Origin: Rhizomys pruinosus
Taxonomy: Eukaryota; Chordata; Mammalia; Rodentia; Spalacidae
Assembly: GCA_009823505.1 (NCBI GenBank)
Contig: VZQC01005680.1
Location: forward strand, 4,088,659-4,152,658
DNA: 64,000 nt
Direction of reading: 5' to 3'
A program made the position numbers and the translations under genes. Each line of letters starts with the position of its first letter. The stretch's first letter is position 1. A model generated the notes under the pieces. The model had not been told where the DNA came from. It saw only the letters and a program-made list of their open reading frames with translations, and did not search any database. Of the stretch, positions 53,446 through 63,851 are shown in pieces.

Positions 53446-54420
53446 ATATTAAAGCTAATTTTATTACTAAAAATGTCAAGGCCTTGTCCACTCTACCCTG
53501 TTATGATTAGGGATGGAATCTGTAAAATGTTAGTGCAGGCAGCCTGCATTAATCTGTCCTAACTAAGCAAATTCCCTTGCTGGCCTTCCTGTGCTTAACA
53601 CAGCCTGTCTCATCAGCATTAGCCCATTCCAAACCTCTTAAGCATGGGCCACTGCTCGTGATCTGTGGAGGTTGAAATTAATTCCCATGTACTCAGAAAC
53701 GGAAATACAGACACTTGAATAAATATTTCATGCTTTCTGGTGGTAGCTAAAAGTCTTCAACATAGAGTCCACGGTGCTTCATTACTTTGGTATCTGTGCA
53801 TGGAAGAAGTTAGGAATGCAGGTGAGAGAGAATCCCATCTACAAATACAATCAAAGGTCTTTAAATAAATTCCAGTATATTAGAAACCAAACACAGACAA
53901 ACAGATGCATCCACACATACACAATATATTTATACAGTATACAGAATATATAATACATAACATATATAAAACACAAATACATATATTTATGTAAATATAT
54001 GACTATAAGTATATATTAGTAGGTTTTCGAGTGCAGAATATGGGCGCAATAAGAGAAAAAGTAGGTGACCACGTCTGACCTCAACAGACTAGGCTGTGTT
54101 TATTAGCACAGAAAGGGACAGCAGCTTTCCTGTGGGATTGAGACTACTGCTGGGGGCAGGTAGGGGCTGGTCAGAGTCTTATATATGGGCACCAGCTAAA
54201 AGGGGATTTTTTGGGGGGACAGCTGCTGCAGGAGAGATTTATTTTTGGACATTCATATGGTTTCTCTTGGGACTCATCCATGTGGCCAGAGGCAGGAGGA
54301 AAGAGGAAGTCCCCCATACAGAACTGGACGGTGCCATGTTGTGCCAATTTCCTTCATATATAGCATATTATTGTGTGACACTATTCCTGGGGAGATGTGA
54401 ACAAAGTCTACTCACCCCAG
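53446..54420. other. No gene recognised
   Basis: Non-repetitive except an AT-rich 'acatatataaaacac' tract at 53920-54020. The 165-codon plus frame at 54096-54593 runs into the reiterated sequence on its right and is rejected. Confidence 0.45.
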
Positions 54421-54424
54421 ATAG

Positions 54425-54720
54425 AGAACCAATGACAGAGTTTGGTAAGGACACCACCAGAGTCCAAGTTGGTGAACCAGTGAGCTTACTGGGGTCACTT
54501 ATAGGAGTGTGGGTGACGGGTAACTTATGGAGAAGAAATGACTCACAGACAGGTGCATCACTAAAGCCACTCCAGCATGGTGACAGCTCATGAAAGGTGG
54601 AGCACACTGCACAACCTGCAGGCAGCTGGACAGGTTGGAGAGTCTCTTCCAGAGAAGGAGCTCAGTTGGTCTGAGTTCGTCTGAGAGTGTCTCTCAGCTG
54701 TTGTTATGGTTTTGATATAC
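54425..54720 (-). repeat. Unclassified reiterated rodent sequence
   Basis: 'gatagagaaccaatgacagagtttgg' to 'ggagctcagttggtctgagttcg'. Part of it recurs at 12640-12790. Likely a reversed LTR remnant; subfamily unknown. Confidence 0.5.
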
Positions 54721-55009
54721 TTGTGAGGGAGGAGCTTACTGAACCTGTTAAGTACCAAGGACTTCCTGAAGTTATTGAGTTGTTCACTTCCTGAGTTTAA
54801 TGAGTCTCCCTGTTTCACCTTTAGAACATTCTTCATCTTAGTGAATTTTCCTCCAAGAAGGAAGGCTTTATCTTTGAGAAATTGCTAGACAATACATGTA
54901 ACACATATACATATACATTTACATGTACATGTGTGCACACACATGCATACAGCAGATTTGACATTAAAGCATCTACTTTTGGTCACTCAGGATATGAGTC
55001 AAGTAGAAC

Positions 55010-55220
55010 TGTGTTTGGGAGAGTCCATAGCTCTCTATGCTTCAGTCTTCTGGTATATAGAACAAACTTCATGCCAATACCTCATTGAGCTGCATGGAGG
55101 ATTAAGGAAGTAAACACATGTGAATGCTAAGTTAGTGTGTTTGCAGTTACTCTTAATACTATACGATGACAAATGCAGAGCTCAGACAGGGAAGTTGACT
55201 TCCCCAAGGACACACAGAAG
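55010..55220 (+). mobile_element. MIR
   Basis: 'gcagagctcagacagggaagttgacttccccaaggacacacag' is the MIR 3' core, with a diverged 5' part before it. Confidence 0.6.
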
Positions 55221-55920
55221 AAAGGCCAATTTCAGTCCATCCACAAAGGTCTTAAGGCGGCTGCTCGAAAGTTGCTCTCTTTGTTAGGGCCTCAGTTGTG
55301 TCTCTGCGGGATTCAAGGATTGAAACCCTCACCTTCGACCTGGCCATTGAAGGTAGTACCACTGGGCAATGATGCAGGTTAAATGACATCACAAGAGACA
55401 TGCTCTGTGTTGAGGGAAGACATAAGCACCGTCTAGCCCCTCCTTATGCAATGCCACTTACAAACTGCAGTTCAACTCGGAGAACCAATGCACTCATTGG
55501 GCTTCCTTGCAGAGCATGGCGAGGGGTAGCTGACAGGATCGTGGGAGACCCTAAACAGCTGCACTGGAAAACCTTCACCTGACATGAAAGACAGTTTCCC
55601 TACAACTCTGTAGGTGGAGCTGTTTCAGTTAAGCTTCCCAGACTATACAGTCTAGACCCAGGCCACCTGCAATTGGGGCAGGATTGTGTACAAATAGATG
55701 GGAGGACGGGCTGGGCGTTCATATGAGGGCCTCATGGCCCCCCTCAGTCTCTCTTTCTAAGAGGGCATGCCAGCAGTCAACAAACCCAATGTGACAGACT
55801 CTTGCAAGCAGACGCGGCTGATCTGATGAAGACGGAAGCTTTTTTGTTCAGAGGACTGTGTTCTCTGCAAGAGCCTGGCGTGATAGACTGCCGCCTAAAT
55901 GAGAAAGAGCCAACAGTGAG
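55221..55920. other. No gene recognised
   Basis: 'gcagacgcggctgatctgatgaagacgg' near 55810 looks like a reversed LTR segment, but the family is not known to me. Confidence 0.4.
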
Positions 55921-55924
55921 CCTT

Positions 55925-56135
55925 CTCCCATGTGCACAGAGGCCAGGGGAGCACTCAGTGGGGTGAAACAGCCTTCAAGACAAGAGTTGGAGCCTCAGGA
56001 TCCCACCTCCCTGGTCAGCAGTTTGACCTTGAACTTGACAGCCTCCAGACCTGTGAAGAAGACACTTCTGTCATTGAGGCCATTGGGGCCTCACTGGATT
56101 ATGGACAGCTGGGACCACTGATGCAGTCTGAGTTC
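55925..56135 (+). mobile_element. Old MLT1-like LTR 3' part
   Basis: 'gaccttgaacttgacagcctccagacctgtgaagaag' followed by 'ttctgtcattgaggcc' parallels the 3' region of old MaLR LTRs. A 94-codon frame crosses it. Confidence 0.5.
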
Positions 56136-56261
56136 TTCTTGTCCTTCTGTACTCATTCCCAGCCCACTCAGAACTTGATATCTTCTAGTTATTTGTGTAA
56201 TAATTGTACAATATAACAACAGAAAAGTTGCTTGACAAATGAATGAAATATTATTCTAGGC

Positions 56262-57034
56262 TTCCTTTTTCTTTTTTAATTGAATTTTGTGAATTTCATA
56301 TAGTATATTTTGATCATAGTTAAATCCTCTCGCTCATCTGAACCCCTCTTATAGCCCCCCAAGCTGGAGTTCATCTCCTCTGTCATAGATGATAAAAGCC
56401 TACTAAATCATTTGGGTCCCTAAATGTCCTTCAATGTGTGTCTGTCCCCTTAAAGAAAACTGACTCTTCATCTCCCAGCAGTATTTGCTTGCCAAGAGTT
56501 CCCCAGCTAAGTTTAGGGTGTCTTAGACCCTTTCCCCACCTCTATGCTGGGATTTTGTCTGGGTTGAGCTTGCATGGGACTTGTGCATGCTGTCAGAATT
56601 GCTGTAAGTCCATATGAGTAAGTGAACAGCTGTCCGGAAAACTGTTTCCTTGTGGTCGTCTACCACATCTGGCTCTTACAATCTTTCTTCTCCCTTTTCC
56701 ACAATGGTTCCTGAGTCTTGGGTGGCAGAAGTTTCATGTAGGTCGTGTTCAGAGTGAACACTCTGGAGTCTCTCATTCTCTGCACTTTGCCCAGTCGTAG
56801 CTTTCTGAATTAATCCCCAACTGTTGCTGAGGAAGCTTCACTGGTGAGAGTTGAGAGACAGATTAATATTCTTTCTGTCCTCTGTTACGCTATGTTCCCT
56901 GAGCCTTACATGCAGAGGTTACATTATAGATGTGTCACTTAAGGCTGGGGATGTCACAGACACTTATTTTTTGACTTGACCAGTTATAGAACTTTGTAAC
57001 ACTCTCCCATTTGTTAAAAACTTCAATAATTTAT
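56262..57034 (-). mobile_element. Old L1 3' UTR
   Basis: 'ttgaattttgtgaatttcatatagtatattttgatc' is a reversed L1 3' end, continued by 'gcttgcatgggacttgtgcatgctgtc' and so on. The MaLR element at 57040 landed in or beside it. Confidence 0.65.
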
Positions 57035-57039
57035 GGGAG

Positions 57040-57400
57040 TGTATTAGTCAGTTTTCTGTTGCTGTGATAAAGCACCATGACCAAGGAACTTATAAAAGGA
57101 AGAGTTTATTTGAGCTTACGATTGGCGGTTCCAGGGAATTAGAGTCCATTGTGGCGGGAGGCGTGGTGGCTGGATCTGGAGCAGCAAACCGAGGGTCACA
57201 TCTCACAAAGAGCACAGGAAACAGAGAGAGCAACTGTAGACCACAGAGGCTTGTTAAAACACTTGTTAAAGCCTGCCCCCAGTGACACACTTCCCCCAGC
57301 ATGGCCACACCTTCTAAGACCTCGAAAAACAGCGCCACCAACTGGAGACAAATGTCTGAATACTTACAGCCTATGGGGGACACTCATGCAAACCACCACA
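57040..57400 (-). mobile_element. MaLR-type 3' LTR (minus sense)
   Basis: 361 bp. Minus-sense polyA signal AATAAA at 57105-57110. It has a 3-4 base longer 'cacttgttaaa' segment than its partner. Confidence 0.9.
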
Positions 57401-57583
57401 TTCCACTTCCTGGCCCCTATAGGCTCCTGACCATATAAAATGCAAAATGCATTTAGTCCAACCCTAAAAGTCCCCACAGTCTTTACCAGTCTCAATGCCA
57501 TTCAAGAGTCCACAGTCCAAAGTCTCCTCTGAGACTCAGGCCAATCTCCCAAACTGTAAGCTCCTGTAAAATCAAAAGACAAA

Positions 57584-58693
57584 TTACATACTCCCAACAT
57601 AAAGTGGAACGGAATACACATTCCCATTCCAAAAGGGAGGAATAGAGGCATAGTGAGGAAACACTGGACCAAAACAATACCAAAAACCAGCAGGGCAAAC
57701 GCCAAGTCCTGTAGCTCCACATACAACTTCTAGGATGTGACTTCCAAAGGGCTTAGATGGCTCAGCTCTTCCAGCTTTGCTTGCAACATACATCTCATTC
57801 TTAGGCCGGTACCACTCCCTGTATGCAGGTCTCCTTGGCAAATATCTCACAGGTCTGGCATCTCGAAAGTCTTCTTGGGGTCTCCGATGCCCACCAGGCT
57901 TCACATTCACAGCTTCACGCAATGGGCTATCAGGGCCTTCTTTATTCAGGGACACCCCTGCTGTACTCTGCCTGGCCTCTTTGGCTCTCTGAAACTGTGG
58001 AGGAAGAACTGATGACCCCTTCACTCTTGCCAACTTCATGCCTCTAAAGCCAGCACCACGTGAATGAAACTGCCAAGTTTGGCTGCAATCCTGGGATGGA
58101 CCCTGGCCCATTTCAACCACATTTGCAACTTTTCTCTGCCCTGGACTTGCTGGAGGATTAGCTGGGTGTGGTCTCGCCCTGAAGGTACTGATTCTTTTGT
58201 TTGCTTGTAAATCTTGAGGCCCTTCCTTAATCACTTCAATCTCCTTATCAAAAGGAAACTCTCCTTCACATGCCTTGGCCCCAACTTTGATCTTCCTAGT
58301 GCAGTTATCAGATCCAAACTGTACATTCTGCATTTCTTTCTGCCCCATCTGCTCTTCTTCACTGTAGATCTGCACAATATTCACCATTAAAAGCCACACC
58401 ACCATTTCCACACTAGGCTGTCTTGAAATATTCTCCACCAAAGACATAAGTCCACCGCTTTTCAACTTAGCATCAGGCAAGCATTTGGGCTGTGGGCAAA
58501 CTGCTGCCAGACTCTTTATCAAAATATCCCAGTTGCTGCCTAAGTCTTTATTTTCCCCTGGAACTACATCTTTTGCATCCATGCTTTCTTCCAGGCCTCC
58601 ACTAGAATGGCCCTTTAAGCTCTGCTTACAATAGTCAACAGACTTTCCAGCCCAAAGTTCCAAAGTCTTCCACACTTCTCCAAACATACACAT
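57584..58693 (-). CDS. Gag-like ORF of the MaLR-type element
   Basis: From the first ATG (58693) to the stop at 57584 this reads 369 codons without a break; the frame stays open upstream to 58735, at the primer site. No catalytic motif of protease, reverse transcriptase or integrase and no CCHC zinc knuckle is visible. Along the protein are a hydrophobic segment ('VVWLLMVNIVQIY', around residue 98), an acidic/basic stretch, a Pro-rich linker ('ARPHPANPPASPG', around 175), a strongly basic Arg-rich region ('RRPQEDFRDARPVRYLPRR', around 265) and an aromatic C-terminal tail. The position just inside the 5' LTR fits gag, and the basic region would suit RNA binding. I do not recognise a specific family member. 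With ~97% identical LTRs, the open frame could simply be youth rather than selection. Confidence 0.5.
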   Translation of the reverse strand: MCMFGEVWKTLELWAGKSVDYCKQSLKGHSSGGLEESMDAKDVVPGENKDLGSNWDILIKSLAAVCPQPKCLPDAKLKSGGLMSLVENISRQPSVEMVVWLLMVNIVQIYSEEEQMGQKEMQNVQFGSDNCTRKIKVGAKACEGEFPFDKEIEVIKEGPQDLQANKRISTFRARPHPANPPASPGQRKVANVVEMGQGPSQDCSQTWQFHSRGAGFRGMKLARVKGSSVLPPQFQRAKEARQSTAGVSLNKEGPDSPLREAVNVKPGGHRRPQEDFRDARPVRYLPRRPAYREWYRPKNEMYVASKAGRAEPSKPFGSHILEVVCGATGLGVCPAGFWYCFGPVFPHYASIPPFWNGNVYSVPLYVGSM

Positions 58694-58739
58694 GGTCAGG
58701 TTCTTCACAGCCAACAGCCCACTCTCTGGTATCAATAAC

Positions 58740-59097
58740 TGTATTGGTCAGTTTTCTGTTGCTGTGATAAAGCACCATGACCAAGGAACTTATAAAAGGA
58801 AGAGTTTATTTGACCTTACGATTGGCAGTTCCAGGGAATTAGAGTCCATTGTGGCTGGAGGCGTGGCGGCTGGATCTGGAGCAGCAAACCGAGGGTCACA
58901 TCTCGCAAAGAGCACAGGAAACAGAGAGAGCAACTGTAGACCACAGAGGCTTGTTAAAACTCACTAAGCCTGCCCCCAGTGACACACTTCCCCCAGCGTG
59001 GCCACACCTTCTAAGACCTCCAAAAACAGCGCCACCAACTGGAGACAAATGTCTGAATACTTACAGCCTATGGGGGACACTCATGCAAACCACCACA
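58740..59097 (-). mobile_element. MaLR-type 5' LTR (minus sense)
   Basis: 358 bp. Minus-sense start TGTGGTGGTTTGCATGAG, polyA signal at 58805-58810, end CTGACCAATACA. Confidence 0.9.
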
Positions 59098-59102
59098 GGG
59101 AG

Positions 59103-59274
59103 GTATACCTGTTGAGCTAGTCAGGAACTCTTTGGCATCATGAATGGCCCTCCTCTCAAAGTGGGATGTAGGTGGGTTCTGACTAGCTAAGCAGAGTAGA
59201 TGAGAGCTCTGAAGCAGTGCAAATGGGCCCAGTCCCAGAGCAGGAAAATGGTCTGTGGTAATTATTTAAACATT
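59103..59274. other. Flank of the MaLR insertion
   Basis: Probably the continuation of the older L1 sequence; too diverged to prove. Confidence 0.35.
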
Positions 59275-59475
59275 AACATTTATTTATTTATATTTATTTA
59301 TTGTATGTGTGTGTCTGCATCTGTGTGTGTCTACATGCCACAGTGCACATGTAGAAATCAGACAACTTTCAGGAGTCCATTCTCTTTCTACCGTATAGGT
59401 CCCAGGGATCAAACTCAGGTCATCGGGCTTGGTGGCAACTTCTTCACCCATTGAACCCTCTTTCTGGCCTTCTTC
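59275..59475 (-). mobile_element. B2-superfamily SINE (B3A-like)
   Basis: 'gtagaaatcagacaactttcaggagtcc' to 'ttcacccattgaaccctctttctggcc'. Confidence 0.7.
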
Positions 59476-60010
59476 TGAGTTCATTTTTAATGTTGCTGTT
59501 CAGTTCAGGGATGATTATATTTCCACAACTATTGGCTTTGTCCTATTTTGAATATATAAAGCATTACTTCAAGTAAAATCTACAGCAGAACAATGTTCTC
59601 ACAGAAACACTCATCCCTTCCTCTCCCTTCCACAGCTTGCTAATCCATCTTCCCAACGTGAACAGCTTTGTTAGTTTCTGTTTTATCCTTCTGAATTATT
59701 CTTTTTGCAAAAAGTAAGAAATGCATCTGTAACTATGATTATATTTACTACTCCTGCACTCAAAAGTAGCTTTATAACTTCTCTCTTACATTTTGCTTTT
59801 TTAGCTTGGCCATATATCCTGAGAATTACCCTGTATCACTTCATAGAAGGTATTATCATTCTACTTTACAAATGCTTATTTGGGAAAAAATATCTTAGAT
59901 GAAAGAATATTGAATGTGAATATTGAAATGTCACAGAGTTACAGGATGTGGCTAACACCAGGCTCAGGGGGAAGTCACAACTTCTTATACACGTCTTCAT
60001 AAAAAGGAGA
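59476..60010. other. No gene recognised
   Basis: AT-rich, unassigned. Confidence 0.5.
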
Positions 60011-60012
60011 AA

Positions 60013-60345
60013 TGGGGCTGGGGAGATGACTCGGTGGGTAAAGACTTTGCTGTACATGTGTGAGAAACATATGGGTCCCTAGCACCTACTTGGAAGCCAC
60101 CTGGCCCTCCTGAATCTCAGGACTCAAGAGGCAAAGTCAGGGGGTGGAGGTGGGGACAGCTGGCTCCTTAGACTAGCTGAATGGGCTCTAGGCTCTAGTG
60201 AGAGACTCTAATGTATATGGTAGAGAGGAGCTGAGGAAGACACCTGACATCAACCTTAGGCCTCCATACACATGCACACATGCACCCTCACACACGTGTG
60301 TCCACACACATGCAAGCATGCATAAACACACAAATGCACACATAC
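60013..60345 (+). mobile_element. B4-type SINE with CA-rich tail
   Basis: 'atggggctggggagatgactcgg' to 'ccttaggcctccatacacatgcacac'. Confidence 0.7.
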
Positions 60346-60401
60346 AGAAAGATACTGAAAATCAATTATTTCAGTACACATCTACACAATGAACAAATTA
60401 G

Positions 60402-60640
60402 GCTGGAGAGATGGTTCAGCTGTGAAGAACCCTTGCTGCTCTTGCAGAAGAGGACCAAACTGAGTTCATAGCAGCCACTTCAGGGGACTGAAAACTCACC
60501 ATAACTCCAGATTCAGGGATCTGACTCCGCCTTCTGGCCTCTGTAGGCAACTACATGCATCTGTGCATACACACATACAACTATACATATACACATACAC
60601 ACTAATAAAGGGAAAATCTTTAAAAATAACTAAAATACTA
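60402..60640 (+). mobile_element. B3-type SINE
   Basis: 'aggctggagagatggttcagc' to 'cactaataaagggaaaatc', with 'cgccttctggcctctgtagg'. Confidence 0.8.
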
Positions 60641-60708
60641 CTTAGAATGTTAAAGACAAAGTAGTTGAAAAATAAAAAGGGCACATGTCAATTAAAAATA
60701 CATAACAG

Positions 60709-60955
60709 GGGCTGGAGAGATGGCCTAGCGGTTAAGAGCACCGACTGCTCTTGCAGAGGACCTGGGTTCGATCCCCAGCACCCACATGGCGGCTAAGAAC
60801 AGCCTGTAACTCCAATTCCAGGAGAACTCCAGTTCCAGGGGAATCCAAGACCCTCTTCTGACCTCCGCGGCATTGCAGGACATGGGTGCACAAAGCTACA
60901 TGCAGACAGTACACTCATACACATACAAAAATAAATAAAATTTATATAAAAAAAA
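60709..60955 (+). mobile_element. Young B3-type SINE, 17-bp duplication
   Basis: 'ggggctggagagatggcctagcgg', B box 'ggttcgatccc', both 17-mers, tail 'aaaaataaataaaattt'. The TSD is weak ('aaaaatacataac' against 'aaaaaacacaac'). Confidence 0.9.
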
Positions 60956-61195
60956 CACAACAAAGGAGTTGAGGCCCAAAAATGGTGTTGTAGCACTGTA
61001 CTCTCACCACTAGGGGGCTGGACTGAGCAGCGGGGCTGAGAGTAGCAGTCCTGCATGGGCTACATAGTAAGATTCTGCCGCAACCCTCTCAAAGGAAGCA
61101 ATGCCAAAATAGATTATAGAAGTGGTAGATCAAACATGTAACCTAAAACTCTAATCATGGGTTTCAGCCGTAGAAGAAGAATAAATAAACAAACA

Positions 61196-61350
61196 TTCTT
61201 TTTTGTCTTTTTTGAGCCAATGTTTCCCTATGGCCCCAGCTGGCTTGGAACTCGCTATGTAGACGAGGCTGGCCTTGAACTCACAGGGATCCACCTGCCT
61301 TGACCTTCAGAGTGCTGTGATTAAAGGCGTGCGCCACCATGTCTGACATA
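61196..61350 (-). mobile_element. B1 SINE
   Basis: 'tgtcttttttgagccaatgtttccc' to 'gcgtgcgccaccatgtctgac'. Flanked by 'acaaacatt' on both sides. Confidence 0.85.
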
Positions 61351-61369
61351 CACAAACATTTTTAAAGCC

Positions 61370-61431
61370 TTTAGAATGAACTCTTGTTAAGTTTCTGCAG
61401 TTTAGAATGAACTCTTGTTAAGTTTCTGCAG
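61370..61431. repeat. Perfect 31-bp tandem duplication
   Basis: Two exact copies (61370-61400, 61401-61431) starting 'tttagaatgaactc' and ending 'tttctgcag'. Confidence 0.95.
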
Positions 61432-61555
61432 ATCATTTTTGCTCAGGGCACATTGAGTTTGGAAGCTACGCCGTTCTGTTCCCAGCCTGTTTCCATAGCT
61501 CCCCTGCAACCTGTGCCTTCCCCCTCCGTCCTTTTGCCCCTCCCTGCTTCATCCC

Positions 61556-61690
61556 TTTCTTCCTCCCTCCCTCCCTCCCTTTCTTCCTTCCTCCCTCCCT
61601 CCCTTTCTTCCTTCCTCCCTCCCTCCCTTTCTTCCTTCCTCCCTCCCTCCCTTCCTTCCTCCTTCCCTCCCATCCCTCCTTTCTTTCTTC
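61556..61690. repeat. 24-bp pyrimidine minisatellite
   Basis: Unit 'tttcttccttcctccctccc...' repeats three to four times, then degenerates. Confidence 0.9.
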
Positions 61691-61694
61691 TTTT

Positions 61695-61802
61695 TCTAGC
61701 TCAGGTCTCTCTGCCTCAGGCTGGCCTCAGTCTCAGCATGTAGCTCAGGCTGCCCCTGAAGTCCTCACTGCCTTGCCTCTACCTCCTAAGTGCTGGGATT
61801 AC
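61695..61802 (-). mobile_element. B1-like SINE, diverged
   Basis: 'tcaggtctctctgcctcaggctggcctcagtctcagc' to 'aagtgctgggatta'. The pyrimidine tract lies at its reversed tail. Confidence 0.6.
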
Positions 61803-62435
61803 CTTGCACCCTCCCTTTCTCTTCTTATTTAGATTGCATTTCTCAAAGCCATACAGGGAATAAAGGGATCTGTGATAAATTAGTTGCTTTCCCCTTTAGG
61901 CAAGTATGTTATTTTTTTAGGAAATTCTTTGAAAGGCCAAGGAAACCCGCAAACCCCCTAGATAAACATGTTTGTAAGGTAATTTGCATAGTCCAGAGCC
62001 ATGATGCCTCGACATCCAAAGTCTGGATCAAGAGGATCTGCCTGGATTTAGGGAGTGGAGATCTGTACAGTCCCTGCCTGGCATATGTGCCAGCTGCCCC
62101 CTGCTGTAGAAGACTCTGGGGACTGTTAGAGGAAGTAGAACAGGGTGGGCAGGGCTTCTGCTGTCCCATCCTGAGGAAATGGCACAGGCCCTCAAGCTTG
62201 AAGGTGGCCCAATTAGCATAGCGTCATTAGAATCACTGCAATATTCACTGCAGCTCTTTATTTTTCTTCTCTGGGTCCCACAGAGGTAATGGGGGGCTTG
62301 CAATCTTGGCTATCTGAGCAGGGGATGGAGTGCTGTATCTGTACCCTGGATCTGACTGATGCATAGATAGGGCAGGGCTCAGATCTGTGACGACAGTATG
62401 ATGGGAATCAGGGAGGCTCCCCCAGATGCTTCGTA
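61803..62435. other. No gene recognised
   Basis: Non-repetitive. The 143-codon plus frame 61790-62221 overlaps a SINE at its start and has no recognisable domain. Confidence 0.45.
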
Positions 62436-62439
62436 TGGG

Positions 62440-62530
62440 GGGGCAGTGGTTCTGTGGGTTCTAGGGATCAAACACAGGTTCAAGCTCATGCTTGCAATGA
62501 CATTATTGACAGAACCACCTCCCCAGCCCT
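62440..62530 (-). mobile_element. SINE head fragment
   Basis: 'gtgggttctagggatcaaacacagg' to 'gacagaaccacctccccagccc'. Confidence 0.6.
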
Positions 62531-62597
62531 AGGTATGTTTTAAACAGTAGGATTTGTAGGGCAACTGGCTCCATATTTCGCCTATGATTGTACATAT

Positions 62598-62707
62598 AGT
62601 CCTATCAGGCACACAACTGTAATATCTGCACTTGGGGGGTAAAGCAATATAACCACAAGCTTGAGGCTAGCCTGGGCTATATGGTAAGACTATGTCTCAA
62701 AAAAGAA
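62598..62707 (+). mobile_element. Old B1-like SINE
   Basis: 'cacacaactgtaatatctgcacttgg' to 'ctgggctatatggtaagactatgtctc'. Confidence 0.6.
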
Positions 62708-62796
62708 GCCAGATATCATAGTCAAGAAATCTATTATTAATGGGGAAAAACTTGCACATATTCACCATCTCTGAGAGGGCAAAATATAGACACAGG

Positions 62797-63032
62797 AAGG
62801 GCTGGAGATGGTGCTTAGTGGTTAAGAGCACTAGCTGCTCTTGCAGAGGACTTAGGTTTGATTCCAAGCCACCCACATGGCGGCTGGTAGCTGTCCATTA
62901 CTCCAGTTCCAGGGGAATCCAACATACTCTTCTGCTCTACGTGGGCACTACATGACATGGGTACACTAATACAAATGCAGGCAATACACTTAGACACATA
63001 AAATAAAAGCAATAAATGAAATATTTAAAAGA
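62797..63032 (+). mobile_element. B3-type SINE
   Basis: 'gaagggctggagatggtgcttagtgg' to 'cttagacacataaaataaaagc'. Confidence 0.85.
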
Positions 63033-63298
63033 AAAATATAGGCACAGGAGCACGCATACACATAAGAGGGGGCACTTTGATGGAAGGCAGCTAGCTACTT
63101 GTCTTTTGAGTATGCAGTTTATTACACTATAATAGTCTTGGACCAACCAATACAGTATGGATGAGGAATGATTTGAACCCAGACACACTCAAGCCTCAGT
63201 TATTTCATAATATTATTGCTAATGTACAAAACATCCAGATAAATTGCCAGCTACCCAGCAGGTTTTAGATCAGACATAAAAATCTGTCCTAGTTCATT

Positions 63299-63508
63299 TT
63301 TATTTATTTTATCTGTATGAGTATTTACCTTCATGTATGTAAGTATAGCACATGCATGCCTAGTAATCAAAGAGATCAGACGAGGGCATTGGTTCCCTGG
63401 AACTGGAGTTACAGATGGTTGTGGTCTGCCATGTGGGTACTGGGAACCTAACCCAGGTTCTCTGCAAGATAATCAGTGTTCTTAACCACCGAGCCACCGC
63501 TCCAGGCT
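63299..63508 (-). mobile_element. B3-type SINE
   Basis: 'tttttatttattttatctgtatgag' to 'ccaccgagccaccgctccaggc'. Confidence 0.8.
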
Positions 63509-63564
63509 ATTCTGGTTAGTTTTCATTAACAACTTGATGTAACCTAGAGTTCCTGGGAGATGGG

Positions 63565-63800
63565 GACCTCCGCTGAAGAAACTGAGGTATATGAACACAA
63601 CGGAGTAGTAGTCAGCTATAAGGAAGAATGAAGTGACATCATTTGTAAGAAAATGGGTGGAATTAGAGAAGATTAGGTTAACTGAAATAAAATGGATTCA
63701 GAAAGACAAATACTGCATTTGTTCTCTCAGATGTGGATATTGATATAATATATGCATATGTATGTGACATAAGAGGAAATACCTGAGGAAAGGAAGAGTG
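63565..63800 (+). mobile_element. L1 ORF2 3' end / 3' UTR fragment
   Basis: 'gaggtatatgaacacaacggagtag' through 'gaaaatgggtggaattagag' and 'ctcagatgtggatattg' follow the end of mammalian L1 ORF2. Stops interrupt it; not functional. Confidence 0.7.
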
Positions 63801-63851
63801 CCACTGGGGGATGTTGGAGCAGCATGACTGGGGGACAAATAAAAATATTTT

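Larger units (their letters stand above)
57035..59102 (-). mobile_element. Complete MaLR-type LTR retrotransposon
   Basis: Two LTRs (57040-57400, 58740-59097) begin TG and end CA. They differ by about nine substitutions and one small indel, and are bounded by the 5-bp TSD GGGAG (57035-57039, 59098-59102). In minus sense a TGATACCAGAGAGTGGG sequence directly follows the 5' LTR, as expected for the tRNA-Leu-type primer sites of ERVL/MaLR elements. The 1.34-kb interior has one long gag-like frame and no reverse transcriptase, so the element is non-autonomous. Confidence 0.85.

Noticed and set aside
54096..54593. 165-codon plus frame
   Set aside because: Its second half lies in a reiterated rodent sequence and no domain is visible.
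55932..56216. 94-codon plus frame with a protein-like acidic composition
   Set aside because: Its centre follows the 3' part of old MLT1-like LTRs, and the frame has no homologue I recognise; better explained as a fossil LTR.
60720..60790. tRNA-like A and B boxes considered as a tRNA gene
   Set aside because: They lie at the head of a B3-type SINE, with no cloverleaf and with a SINE body and A-rich tail following.
61790..62221. 143-codon plus frame
   Set aside because: It begins in a B1-like SINE and no domain is recognised.
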